Positions 21,311 through 34,020 of a stretch of DNA of 64,000 nucleotides are shown here, in pieces. Under the pieces are notes generated by a model. It was not told the DNA's origin, did not search any database, and saw only the letters and a list, made by a program, of their open reading frames with translations. The DNA comes from Nemertoderma westbladi. Taxonomy: Eukaryota > Xenacoelomorpha > Nemertodermatida > Nemertodermatidae. A program made the position numbers and the translations under genes. The DNA lies in contig JAUCBJ010008976.1 of the NCBI GenBank assembly GCA_032718475.1, forward strand, positions 122,015 to 186,014, in the 5' to 3' direction. Each line of letters begins with the position of its first letter. Positions within the stretch are counted from its first letter, which is position 1.

Positions 21311-22177
21311 TGTAAAAGCTTTTGCGGAATTAGCTAGTCATTTTTCCCGTAAAGTATTCTGTAGGTGTTTTAACGGACATAAAAAGCCGTTTCCTTACTG
21401 TACCGGTGTTTTAGTGGACATAAAAAGCCATTTTTCTGTATGTGTGTACTTTAGCGGACATAACTAGCAATTTTATGTCGCAATGCATCAAAATACTCTT
21501 GATACAGTGTAGTTCAGATTACGACATCTACCAGCTGATTTGCTGTACTCGTGGAGCTTTCTTTGTTCGGCTCAGCCAATCAGAGCGATTTTCATTTTAT
21601 TAGCACAGAAGCCTCCGGGAAATCGCGCAATGCATTATGGTTTATGTTTACCTTTTCCTGATGCCAGAACATCGGCTGTGGAATAATTCTGTGTTTCAAC
21701 TTTTAGCAAAACATTAGTAGGCTTAGATTATAGAAAAGTATAGCTGTTATCTCACATACATACTCAACTCAGCATATCTCAGTGCAGTCTCGCATGGGAC
21801 AGTACCAGTACACACCGCATTATTTTACTGCTATTTACTGTTGGTTATTAATTGTATCAGTTGATGGAATATTGTTATATTTGGATAATCTCGATAAATA
21901 ATCAGAAAACCCCCCATCTTCTTGATATACTGAAGGTAAGAGACTGGTTACATATAGCAATTGCGACTCACATTATCGTGGTTTTGGAGTGACTCTAATG
22001 CTAATTTATAGGCACTACATGGGTCAATTGCTGTTCTCTTTATATGTGATTAAAATTAGTGAAGGTCGGCAGATCGGTGTGCAGCATTGTGCGGTAGTGT
22101 GCATGATTGTGAATGATAACAAAGCATTTCCTAAAGAATGCGCCTTATACGTAAATCAATAGCCTTCCCATTGTGTC
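21311..22177 (+). repeat. E0 5' LTR, left part
   Basis: Begins TGTAAAAGCTTTTGCGG. It continues in step with the E2 LTR until CATTGTGTC at 22169-22177, where E2 enters. The continuation TGGTATAAGTCATAACTC is at 53005. GTGTC (22173-22177) is the left copy of the E2 target duplication. Confidence 0.9.
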
Positions 22178-23397
22178 TGTTCGCGCTTTTAAGACCTTTA
22201 GCAGTTTAACCTGCCAAATTTATATGTATTTTAGATTATAAATTGATATAAATATTATTAGTATCTATAGTATTTGATACAAATAAACACTACATTAGCC
22301 GAAGCCAGCCTAGTGCGCGACCATTCACCCGTTGGATATACCCGGGAGACTGGGTTCGGAAGACTTGACCTTATTGCGTTGTAAGCCTACTGTATTATTC
22401 GATTGATCGTTAATATATAATCTCTGACAAATATTATTCACTTTCGGTAAATATTAACAGTTCCTTTAGGAAGTGGCGCTCTAATTACGGGTATGTAAAC
22501 AGAGTTATGACTTATACTAAACACAACGGTATGGCTTATGATTCATGTATAAGGCGCATTCTTTAGGAGATGCTTAGTTACCTGTCAAACCATGCACTCT
22601 ATCGCACAATACTGCATACCAATCTGCCGACCTTTACTAATTTTAGTCACATATAAAGAGAACAGCAATTGACCCATGTAGTGCCTATGAAATAGCATTA
22701 GATTCACTCCAAAACCAAAATAATATGAGTCGCAATTGCTATATGTAACCTGTCTCTTACCTTCAGTATATCAAGAAGATGGGGTTTTTATGATTCTTTC
22801 TCGATATTATCCAAATATAATAATATTCCATCAACAACTGATACAATTAATAACCGACAGTAAATAGCAGTAAAATAATGCGGTGAAAGGCCATAATGCA
22901 TTGAGTGCATGGTGGTACCGTAATACTTGGCTTGTTATGGTAACAGTTATACGTTCCGGTAATCAAGCCGTTCTAATGTTTGGCTAAAGTCTGAAACACA
23001 GAATTATTCCACAGCCGATGTTTGTGGCGTCAGGAAAAAGGTAAACATAAACCGTAATGCATTGCGCGATTTCCCGGAGGCCTCTGTGTAATAAACTGAA
23101 AATCACGCTGATTGGTCGAGTGATTGCACAGAGTGGGCCTGAACAAAGAAAGTTCCAGGAGTACACCAAATCAGCTGATAGATGTCGTAATCTGAACTAC
23201 ACTGTGTAGAGAGTATTATGGCGTATTGCGACATAGGATTGCTAGTTATGTCCGCCAAAGTACACATACAGAAAAATAGCTTTTTATGTCCACTAAAATA
23301 CCGGTACAGTAAGGAAACGACTTTTATGTCCTTTAAAACATCTAAAGAGTACTTCGCGGGGAAAAAATGACTAGCCAATCCCGCAAAAGCCTTTACA
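22178..23397 (-). repeat. E2 3' LTR (1220 bp)
   Basis: On the minus strand it starts TGTAAAGGCTTTTGCGGG after the primer tract CTGGGAGCGG and ends GCGCGAACA. It is nearly identical to 51796-52999; net length differences of 7, 6 and 3 nt account for the 16-bp excess. One tract at about 22238-22265 is unrelated to the other LTR over about 30 bp. Confidence 0.93.
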
Positions 23398-23475
23398 CCG
23401 CTCCCAGAAAATGGGATTTAATTCTATAAAATATAAAAAATCACAGTTTCTAAAATCTAAGAATACTCTAAACAG

Positions 23476-25001
23476 TTAGTTTTTCTTGCGAAGACGGCGT
23501 TTACGCAGTTTTTTGAGACTAGCAAGAGTCCTTTTCTCTTTGAGGCGAGCCACTTTACTAGGAGGGCTATAACTCCTGTGGGAAGGGTGCAATACAATTA
23601 CATCAGAAGGTTTAGGGTTACGGCCGGTGTCTCGTCCATTTCGATATGCTTCTCCTCGAGCTGATTTTCCTCCGCTCGTCGTTGGATACGTTCGTCCAAA
23701 AACTCTCGCAGATAATAGGGTCGTCCAAGTTCGATATCGTCCTAGAGATTCTGGATTTCCCGATCGAACTGAGATAAAGCCAATCCGTTTACTGCTTGGA
23801 CTTGCTGTTACAATTTAAGTTTATCTGAACAAACGTAGGTTTCTTTTCTGATCTTTTGTAGAATAGCGTCTAAAGCGTTTCGTACAACACTCTCCTCCAC
23901 CTGGGTGACGGGTTGTATCGGTGTTAAGCCTGTACGGTTGTACGGGTTAAACGGCGATATTAGAAGACCGCGTCCTAATCCGGCCAGGTAGGGTTGGCGA
24001 ATATCTAGCGAGCCCACTACCGGAGTGCCGCCGATTAATTGTTCGGGTAACACAAGATCTTTAAACAGTGAGTACAGCTTGGGAGGATCCGTCATACTAA
24101 TAGGATCAAGAGTCTGAGGTCTCATTAGGGAATGAGGAGGTCTGATCGAGTATTCCGGAACTCTGATCATTGGTTTATTTAAGGATCGTCTGAGTCGAAC
24201 GAGCGTAGGTGATACGTCAAACAAATTTCGCTCGAAACTCCCGTAAGTATAGCGAGTAAAACCGTGTTTAGCGCAACGTCTCCGCGGATGTTTATGTCTT
24301 TCCGTTTGGCGGCTGGGTCTAGGGCATTCATCGCAATAATACCAAAGACGCACGTCCTGCAGGGGAAACGCGAGTGATCCCTCTCCAGTTTACAATATTC
24401 CTCCATCTGTTCGAAGCTATCCGGTACAACAGGTAGCGATCGATCGGCGGTAAGATACATCATAGTGGAATAGAGCCGTTTGAGTTCTACCATGCGGTCA
24501 TGATGTATACCTTGAGGATATCGAGTTTCTAGATTCTGTTGACTGGTAATATTGAGATATGTTTCTCTCAAAAATTCCAGATATTTGTTGAAGTCGCTGC
24601 GTTTATTCGGCTCTTCAACATCCTACACTTTCGAGTCGGTTTCGAATAGAATTATCGTGTTCGAGTCTCAGTTTATCGTTCCGCTTCCGCTGGGTATGAT
24701 ACTTAAATAAAACCATTTCCCTTTCGGTGTCCACATCGTCCGTATCATGTAAATCGATAGGATGACCAGTAGTTAAGAAGTCTATATACATACTATTACG
24801 ATGCGTATAGCAAGCGGTGAATTTTCTATAGTCCAACTCACGCGTGAGTTGTTCCTGGGACATTGGCGGTTCGATATAACGACCATCGTCCTTCGTAGTA
24901 GTTGGACTAGCGTTGCCGCGTATCAAGCTATCAACAAACACTTGTAAATGTAGAGTATATCGCTCCCTGATACCAAGATCATCTTCTATCAACTCAGTCA
25001 T
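23476..25001 (-). pseudogene. ORF-X remnant in E2
   Basis: Minus-strand ATG at 25001-24999 to TAA at 23478-23476. The first 110 or so codons are clean (DLGIRERYTL, FVDSLIRG, TGHPIDLHDTDD), then one extra base near 24620 shifts the frame. The middle (RETYLNITSQQNLETRYPQ, SFEQMEEYCK) is read in the second frame. The next long frame (24353-23808) has CDEC, HKH and C-x-KH, a possible zinc-binding group, then FDVSPTLVRLRR, VPEYSIRPPHS, YSLFKDLVLPEQ and LGRGLLISPFNP. The C-terminus is basic (LKKLRKRRLRKKN). Comparison with E1 suggests a 1-nt loss next to the EEYCK block. Product and role unknown. Confidence 0.65.
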
Positions 25002-26657
25002 ATCTGCTATATGAGTTTATCAATGTTATAATGAGTTATAATTAGGCCAGCGAGCTTCGCCGCCTACCCCTCTCAGCCCCCGGACAGTGCAAGATCCTCA
25101 GCGCCGATATACCATCGTCGCTGTGTTTTTCGCCAACGTAGTAGTTACACAACGACAACGACAACCGGCACGAGTCACTCCACTGTCCGTCCCAAGGGCG
25201 TAGATTTACTTCAGGTTCTTACTGCAGAGTTAGGGTTACTTTCACAACTGCGACTCGCTACTGTAAACACACCTTAGTAGTAACATTCACCTACAAACGC
25301 ACAAATTCCACGTAACTGTCACAAATTGTACACATTCTATCACACATTCGGGCCATTTGTCTGTTAGTCAAGTGCTTTCCAGAATGTCACGTTGTTATTG
25401 TGTATCCTTGGATACTCGCGGTGTGCTATTTATTCCGTATGCTATTCAATGGGCAAGCTTTTATTGTTCTGTTAACTCGCTTCTAATTCTAGCGTGGTTG
25501 TTGCTATGGTGACATTATGGAAAGCTAGCAGTAGAATTAGGGTAATTCTCATGCATACAGATCTGGGATGCTATTTAATAGTAATTCTTTAATTGTCAAT
25601 ATCCCTCTTTATATATGATTTTATGAATTTTATCGGCTATTGACTATATATTGGAGATTCTCGCACACTAATACACTCAATAGGGTGAATCTCCGCTCCC
25701 ATGATCTATTAATTAATGGAATTTTGGGAATGTTATAAATTGTATAAAATAACAATTTATCAAATTCATTAAAAGAGATGAATTTAAATTTATTCCCGTA
25801 ATTTTATTATTTAATATTAAATAGACACAATTTTATTCCAGAAAATGTCTGGGGACGAGGATCCTTAATTTTAGGAATTTTGTCCCTTTAAGAGTATCGG
25901 TAAGTGCTACAATATCTTAATGGACTATAATTCCAAAGGATCTAAATTTTAACAGATTTTGATTTATAGATTTTTATAAATATTAATTATATAATATTTA
26001 AGATGGGCACCGATTTATTCCAGAACTTGTCTGGGGACATTAACCACTGATTCTAAATTTTGTCTTTTAAGTATATCGGTGGGTGCCACGATATCTTAAT
26101 CGACTAGAATTACAGATGGTCAAAAGGTTTAACAGATTTATTTTGCGTTTTACGCTACTGTTAAAGGGACATCACGCTACTATATGTATTATTTAATATA
26201 CGGTATGAGAGCAATATCGCACGAAGCAATGTCAGTGAGAAGAGGCAAGTCGTTTCCAAGGTCTACCCAGAGCTTGGTTTAGCCGAGACACGAGGATCTG
26301 AACTTTGCATTCCTAATACTCTGCTTACCAATAATGCTTGAATATAGTAGGAGCTTTATTGTACTTGAATAAGTACGGAGATTTCATCTTACTGTAGTCA
26401 CGTATTTATAATATGATACGGACAGTAAGGAAAGAGAAAAAGAATTATTTCTTGCCGTCACACTAAATATATAATATATAAGTACTTAAGTAATATATAT
26501 ATTGCACTAATCTACTAAATAATCGCTAAAATAACATTCTACTAAACAAAATTAAAGAAAACGATTATAATAAAATTACATAATAATACGTACGTAAATA
26601 TAAAATAATAAAAAACAAATATAAAATAATATAGTCACACACCCCCTCCGTATGTTG
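25002..26657 (-). other. E2 3' region between pol tail and ORF-X
   Basis: Noncoding and colinear with the same region of E1 and E3, including both copies of the CCAGA/TCTGG motif. The stretch 25804-25830 (ATTTAATATTAAA context) is the uninterrupted counterpart of the TTAA insertion site in E0 at 59659. Confidence 0.7.
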
Positions 26658-28346
26658 TTATGTTATGGAGTCCCTAGATATTTGTCGGATTAGGGAAGTG
26701 GTCGTAGGAAGAGTATCTTGCCTTCCATAGTTTCCGGACAGTTTTCGGTCTCTTTCCAGTAAACATAAACGACCAGCTGGGCGATTGAGTTGTTGTGTTA
26801 CTTTCTCCACTCCCTTGGCCTGTCTAATCTCCGCCGTGGTAAGCTGAGGAGGCCATTCATCTTCTTCTTTGCTTAGGAAGTCGGGTCCACTTAACCAGTC
26901 CGGAGTATCTATCAGTTCTTGAGGAGCTGCTCCTCTGGAAGCGATGTCGGCTGGATTAATCGTCCCAAGGCAATGTCTCCATTGATCTTCATTAGAGTTA
27001 ATATCGTCATTATCTGAGGAGTATGGTATTCCCTCAGTTGGATCGTCCACCTCACTGCTCTCCACTTCCCATTTACTTACGTGGTAGACCCGTTCTTTGG
27101 GCAACCTTTCCATGAGTGTTCTACGGGACGGACCAGTAAGGTACCAACCTACTCTAGTTCTTCCCGCATAAGCTTGTAGTGGTTGCGGTTGAGCAGGCCG
27201 TTTCTCCAATGTCTCGAGCGCTTCATGCGCGTTTTGACCGATGAGTATTTGCACTCCAGGGTAATCGGTGTCGAATCTAGGTATTTCAAGCTGCTGGGTG
27301 AAATCGTCCTCATCCCAGTTATAAGGTTCCACTTGGCTGGTAGCGAAGTTCTTTATCGCCACCATCTTTACTGACCTTATACTATGTTCTCCCAGTTCAT
27401 CCTGGGGGGTGGACAACGCGCCTACATAATAATCAGCTATTACGGTAGATTTCCAAACCTGCACAATTCCTGACAAGTTTAGCTTAGTTCGGAACTTGGG
27501 TTGTCCAGCAAAGATGTCTTCGGCTAGTTCTTTGTCGATGAATGTTCCTGTGCTACCGGAGTCAAGGAGGGCGTTCACTATATAACTCCTTTTAGGTCCT
27601 TGGACCCTTAACTGTACTACAGGAAATTCTCGGATTCCTACATTGGAAGTTGGCGCTTTCCAAGATGGTTGTCGATCAGAAGTAGTTAGGGTGAGGTCGC
27701 TGTCGGGGTCTCTTTCATACTTAAGTGCTCGATACACTGCGGTATTTATTAGGTAACAGGATTCGACTTGGTCGGAGAATTCGTCCGTATAGAATCCTTC
27801 CATCTCAGAACTTTGGTCAGTATCATTCACATCACTGAATTGGACATGCAGTTCGGACCCACTTACCTGACTCGGGCTGTTTCGTACGAATTCAGTGTGC
27901 AACAAGATATGATGTTTTGCACCGCACTTTGCACACCTTGTGTCGGAGTAACAGGTTCGCCGTTGGTGTCCTCGTCTGAGGCAATTATAACACAACCGCT
28001 TATCCCACATGACTTCACGTCTATCTTTTAATGATTTCCTCAGGAATTCATCACACGCACTTAAACGGTGGGGCCCGTCGCACAACACACATTTGGGCTT
28101 GATGTTACTTACTTTAACCTGTGCTGTGTGGTGCACACTTGTTCTTTCCTCGGGCTTTCTTCTATGAATTCTCTTAGGAGACGTAGGAGGAGTTTTTCTT
28201 ATCTGTTCTCTCCTGTCATGGGTTCGAGACTTGAATTTACTTACCTGTTCTTTAGGCGTTTTATTGACATAATAAGATCTTTCAGTGTCTTTACCGCTGT
28301 CCTCTCCTTGAGAAGTCTGGCTTTCGCCGTCGTCGGTATAACACAC
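26658..28346 (-). pseudogene. E2 gag end, protease and fused pol tail
   Basis: One open frame on the minus strand. It starts in the gag C-terminus with two zinc-knuckle-like groups (CVLCDGPHRLSAC; CYNCLRRGHQRRTC, then CAKCGAKHH), passes the protease LLDSGSTGTFID (about 27560), reaches PYSSDNDDI and jumps to DQWRH of the RNase H tail, the same junction as in E1. A second, larger deletion joins AKGVEKV to TQQLNRP near the DUF5641 tail, so all of integrase is gone. The end LERDRKLSGNYGRQDTL is the normal pol terminus. The protein could supply gag-end and protease only. Confidence 0.88.
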
Positions 28347-31300
28347 TGGTATTACCTTTCTCCTCCTAGAAACGGGTTTCTCACTTACCTTATTTTCCGG
28401 TGTCTTCTCTCTGGACTGTTTTAGGAGCTGTAATTTTACCTCTCTATCTAAGGAATGACATGAGATCAGCCATGGTAGGGTCTCTTCGTTGTTGTTCCAT
28501 CATATATAACACTTTCTTGTCCCAGCGTGTACCTACTCCACCCTTGGGCAAAGTAGATGCTAAGGCTCCTACAACCATAGAATTCTGGTATTCATGAGAC
28601 TTACCTAACCAATCTAGTTGTCTACAGATCTCCTGAATCTCGTCGGAAAACTCTATAATCCCGCTGCTAAGAAACTTTCGGGGCGCCATTAATTTCGCAT
28701 ATAAATACCTAGCTATGTTAGTCCTATTACCATACCTGATGTTTAGTGTATCCCAAACTTGTCTTAATCCATCTGGATGTCCAATAAACTTTAACGACAT
28801 TAACTTGGGAGATCCTTCCAAGCACTCGATGAGGTATCTAAGTTTCTCTCCATTGGATAATACAGAGTTCTGTAAGTTATCTTTGTAATATTCATTAAAA
28901 GGTAACCATTTCATCTCATCTCCGTTGAACTTGACTATCTCTCCAACCTTTACCGCTTGACGGGCTTCGGTTCTAGCCATTTGACGCGTAAAACTTTCTT
29001 GGGCCATCGTATTATTTAATATCGAGTTATCGGTATATAAATTTCTCGGATTATTATCAAGTCTATATGGAATATCATTGTCAACAGGTTTATAATTACC
29101 CTTAATAGGGTTTACTATAGTAGTTTCTACTTCACTAGCAGTATAGATGCGTGTAGGCTCCACACCTTGCGCATGAAATACTTCAGACCTAACAGGTTGA
29201 CACATTGTTACAGAGGGTGGTGGTATACCCTTTTGTATATTTACTAATTTATCGCATTCTAACGCGATATTTTGCTGCACTTCTCGCAACTCTAACTTAC
29301 TTTCTCTTACTGTTCCCTTTAGCTGTTGAACAGTCCCTTCTAACTCTCGGACCTGTTGGGAGGAGCGAACCTGATTCTCCTCCATCTTCCCGAGGAGAAT
29401 ATCCATCCCCCGCCTTCTCTCATACACCCAATCAACTGCCGAAGCAGGATACGCCAACGTTGTAGCGGGTGGACGAGGGACAACGGGCGACAAACCATTA
29501 ATATTTCGCTCGGAGTCAGGGACATGAACATTTTCAGGGGCGCAGGTAGCTTAGTGCTGTGAAGAGGGAATTTAGAGATATGTTCTGGGAGCACAGGTGT
29601 CTCTATCACCGAAGGGGTGATTTCAAGAACAGGCCTAATTATTTCAGGCTCATCTACTATAGTAGGGAGTCTTTCTATTTTAATTATTTGGTCTGTGGGC
29701 TCTGTACTACCTAAGCCTGTGTTAGTTAGTTGCCTTCTAACAGTTGGGGGCAAATCAGGCAATTTCTGATGGTGGGACATTCTTCTACGGCTGCTTAGAC
29801 GAGATCTATTTCCTCCACCTTCAGGATCGGTGGTATCGCCTTCATCAGATGATGTAAATCCCTGCCGTTTGGGAGTAGATCGTCTCATCATCTGCATTTG
29901 ACTAGCTGTTAACTGTTTATTTATGTAGTCTTGCCTCTCTTGAAGATTTTCCAACTCTAGTTGGGTTGTCTCTTCAGATGCCCTCCGTTCTGCTTCTGCC
30001 ACTGCCTCCGCCGCTGCTACAGCCGCTTTTCTTTCCGCTTCGGCCGCTACTTCTGCCGCCTTTCTTTCCGCTTCGGCCGCTGCTTCTGCCGCCTTTCTTT
30101 CCGCTTCTGCCTTTGCCATTGCCGCTGTTACTGCTGCTGTCTATCTGTCTTCTATTCGTTTTTTCTTTACTTGTTCCTCTTGAACCTTAGTGAGGCGGAT
30201 GCTTTCATCGAATCTAGCTTGGTTCGCAGCTAACATATCTACATCGATTGCGTCCAACACAAGTTTGGCTCCTTCACTATTAGGGCTAAGTCCATCCAGC
30301 CGTCTCCTCAACTCTTCGTCCCCTACAAATCGTTGATAGTCTGACAGATAGATGTCAATAGCATCCCTCTTATGCAGTTTCTCTGCTGTCGCTTCGCTTT
30401 CCACTTGGGAAAAGGTAGCGTCTGTTGATTCTCCATGGGTTGAGCGCTCATCCAACTGAGATTTCCACGGGGTAGTTCTTTGAACTTGGAGGCTCACCCG
30501 CTGAAACCAACGGCAACTTTACGGCAACTTGCAACGACGTGTCTTGTCTTCTTTTTGAAGCTTCCTCAAAGGCAGATAAGATTAGTCTGATTCTTAGAAT
30601 TCTTTCTCTAACTTGATAAAGCAGCTTTCCCTGCTCTTGAGGTCCTTGTGGTTGTCGAAACAATTGTTCCTCTAATCGCTCCATAGAGCTGAAGAATCCC
30701 TGCACGTATCCGGCTGCTGACCTCTTCCATACAGCTGGATCGCTGGTTTCTTTTGTCACTCCCATCCTGTGTATGTCTTCCCAGGCAGCTTCCGATAAGT
30801 AAAACAGGAGTCCAGGTCTGGGGAAGTTCCATTGCGACTCGACAATAGACTCCAGTTCTTCCCTTGTGTATCCCGCATAACTATCCTTAGTCGATCGCTT
30901 ACTTCTCGCCCAATCAATCTGGTGTTCCTCCACCGCAATCAATACCCTAGTGAGTACGGCTGCAGGAAGGATGATAAGGTGGTCCGAATAAACCGCATCC
31001 GCCATCTTCGCTCCGCGTTCGGGTGTCAGCTCTACAGTATCCGAACTACTGGAGCTATCGGGCCGCTGAGAACTAGGCTCTTGGCTAGGATGTTGCTGCT
31101 GCTCGACAGCCGCTTCTTGATCCCGCTTGACTTGGGCCCGAGTGCCGATAACAGACCTACGGCGCTTCACTAACTTCGCAAATTGCGAAATTGCTTCTAC
31201 TAACCTAGGTTCTGATACTACTACTGGAGAGATGACCTTTCTTACAGTAGGAGGTGAGTTGAACTTGGGTCTTACACGTTCCACACTCCTGTCTGGGTCA

Positions 31301-31353
31301 CAGATGGTGGTATCTAAGAGACTGTCTGACAGGTTCTGCTTTGTATCAGACAT
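28347..31353 (-). pseudogene. E2 gag (main copy), broken
   Basis: ATG at 31353 on the minus strand. Parts in order: an N-terminal domain with a Ser run, GYTREELESIVESQW and AAGYVQGFFSSMERLEEQL; an Ala-Glu-Lys-Arg-rich helix of AEAERKAA units (about 29990-30119); a basic Ser/Arg stretch; and the conserved DUF1759-like capsid core (EIVKFNGDEMKWLPFNEYY to MMEQQRRDPTMADLMSF, about 28450-28990). Gag packages element RNA in particles. Lesions: an 11-bp local duplication near 30515 that shifts the frame, a TAG near 30140, a frameshift near 29550 and another near 28450. Confidence 0.85.
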
Positions 31354-32867
31354 GTTTACTTGTACAGTTGAATGCCTACTGCTATGATTACAGTTAAAGC
31401 AAGTCTAGTAACTCAGTATTACCGTTAGCCTAGTAATTAATTACCGATATCGTTACTCAGTGTAGCGTGATATATATACAATATATTAGAATACCGGTAT
31501 ACACTTATAGTATATATATAAGTATTATTACAAACTAGGTTTGTCACAGAATACCGGTATGTAATTTCAGCACAAATATATATAAATATATAATAGGCCT
31601 ATCGTGAATACCGGTATACAGCTTACACTTATAGTATATATAAGTATAATTATGGACTAGAATTAATTACAGAATACCGGTACCGGGTATATAAGTTCAG
31701 CCTAAATTTATTGAAATAAATATAATAAGCCGATTGTAAGTACCGGGTATGTCAATTATTTCAGAATAATTGAATTCCTGAATTTTAGGGGTTACTTGGT
31801 TACTTTACGTTACCTTTTTACCATTATTTAAGCAGTAGTCCAACTGATATTGAGACCTAATTGTTGTATGGCAGGCCTACTATTTATAAATTGTTTGAGT
31901 TGATTTATAATATATATATACCCGTTTAATGGGTTTTGTCAATATTTGAAATAAATGTTATTATTTCTGGGGGAAGTCACTACACAGAAGCTGTGCGCTC
32001 TCAGTGAAGTGCTACTTGTTGGACACTAAAACAAATAATTCTAATTTACCTAAGTTACTTAATACTACAAATTACGTACAATTCGTTGTGAGATTACAAT
32101 CTCTAAATAAACAAAAAAATTACAAGTACGAATTTTTAGGGTAATTTTACAAGAAGTCTACAAACCAGCCTAACAAAGGGTTAGAATATCTGGTTATTAC
32201 AATGGACAGGGTACTACGGTATTTGAAAATAACTAAGCGGTAGTAAATATACTGCGTTGTCCAGATAGGAAAATACCACCGTCTGACGACTTATTGCCAT
32301 ATCACTATAAGTACTACATTATGTATCACGGAGTGTTCCTACCTAGAAGTTAATTACCGCGGTCTACCAGAACCAACGTGCCTATTAACCACTTTACAAC
32401 ACAAATATACTGCCTACACACTAATTACCTTCGGAAAGCACTGTACACTAAACCCTAGATTAGGTACAAGTACTTGTATAACAAATAATCAGCAATTAAA
32501 AATACTTGTACAGCTAAAAGAACCACGGTATCTGCCGGAGTGACCAAAGCACAAAATCTCCAGTCTTTACCTACGCCGAGCAGCCCTGATGTAGTACCGG
32601 GGTTAATTTAACTATAACGGTATGTATAACAAGCACAATCACTGTATGAATAAACTTGGGGATATGAATGTTGCGAATAATCGCATAAACTCTGAATAAT
32701 AAATATTACGCTACCCGTACAGACTACTCAAACAAAATACAAACCAAACGCTGGCAGACTACTATCAAGCCTAAATAAACTACAGTATGTGCAGATTCCG
32801 AAATGGTTAGTTAGTATGCGTTCTAACCGAGTAGGACGACTTATTCTTTCGGGGGGTTTACCTTACA

Positions 32868-34020
32868 GTGAGGCGGATGCTTTCATCGAATCTAGCTTGG
32901 TTCGCAGCTAACATATCTACATCGATTGCGTCCAACACAAGTTTGGCTCCTTCACTATTAGGGCTAAGTCCATCCAGCCGTCTCCTCAACTCTTCGTCCC
33001 CTACAAATCGTTGATAGTCTGACAGATAGATGTCAATAGCATCCCTCTTATGCAGTTTCTCTGCTGTCGCTTCGCTTTCCACTTGGGAAAAGGTAGCGTC
33101 TGTTGATTCTCCATGGGTTGAGCGCTCATCCAACTGAGATTTCCACGGGGTAGTTCTTTGAACTTGGAGGCTCACCCGCTGAAACCAACGGCAACTTGCA
33201 ACGATGTGTCTTGTCTTCTTTTTGAAGCTTCCTCAAAGGCAGATAAGATTAGTCTTATTCTTAGAATTCTTTCTCTAACTTGATAAAGCAGCTTTCCCTG
33301 CTCTTGAGGTCCTTGTGGTTGTCGAAACAATTGTTCCTCTAATCGCTCCATAGAGCTGAAGAATCCCTGCACGTATCCGGCTGCTGACCTCTTCCATACA
33401 GCTGGATCGCTGGTTTCTTTTGTCACTCCCATCCTGTGTATGTCTTCCCAGGCAGCTTCCGATAAGTCAAACGGGAGTCCAGGTCCGGGGAAGTTCCATT
33501 GCGACTCGACAATAGACTCCAGTTCTTCCCTTGTGTATCCCGCATAACTATCCTTAGTCGATCGCTTACTTCTCGCCCAATCAATCTGGTGTTCCTCCAC
33601 CGCAATCAATACCCTAGTGAGTACGGCTGCAGGAAGGATGAGAAGGGGGTCCGAATAAACCGTATCCGCCATCTTCGCTCCGCGTTCGGGTGTCAGCTCT
33701 ACAGTATCCGAACTACTGGAGCTATCGGGCCGCTGAGAACTAGGCTCTTGGCTAGGATGTTGCTGCTGCTCGACAGCCGCTTCTTGATCCCGCTTGACTT
33801 GGGCCCGAGTGCCGATAACAGACCTACGGCGCTTCACTAACTTCGCAAATTGCGAAATTGCTTCTACTAACCTAGGTTCTGATACTACTACTGGAGGGAT
33901 GACCTTTCTTACAGTAGGAGGTGAGTTGAACTTGGGTCTTACACGTTCCACACTCCTGTCTGGGTCACAGATGGTGGTATCTAAGAGACTGTCTGACAGG
34001 TTATGCTTTGTATCAGACAT
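32868..34020 (-). pseudogene. E2 duplicated gag N-terminus
   Basis: ATG at 34020 on the minus strand repeats the gag start at 31353. The first frame runs 283 codons and ends early at GFSG because about 8 nt are missing near 33185; a second frame (33175-32858) carries the next gag segment (WKSQLDERSTHGESTDATF, then DYQRFVGDEELRRRL). At 32868 the gag sequence stops and leader sequence begins, so the copy has no capsid core. This copy comes first in the E2 transcript, so its ATG would be met before the main one. Confidence 0.85.

Noticed and set aside
21311-23397. Head-to-head LTR pair as a palindromic element
   Set aside because: The left LTR is the broken 5' LTR of E0 and the right one is the 3' LTR of E2; GTGTC flanks and the continuation at 53005 explain the arrangement.
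23808-24353. Independent gene beginning with RLWYYCDEC
   Set aside because: It is the second half of ORF-X, in the same frame as the first part of ORF-X in this copy; no ATG at its start.
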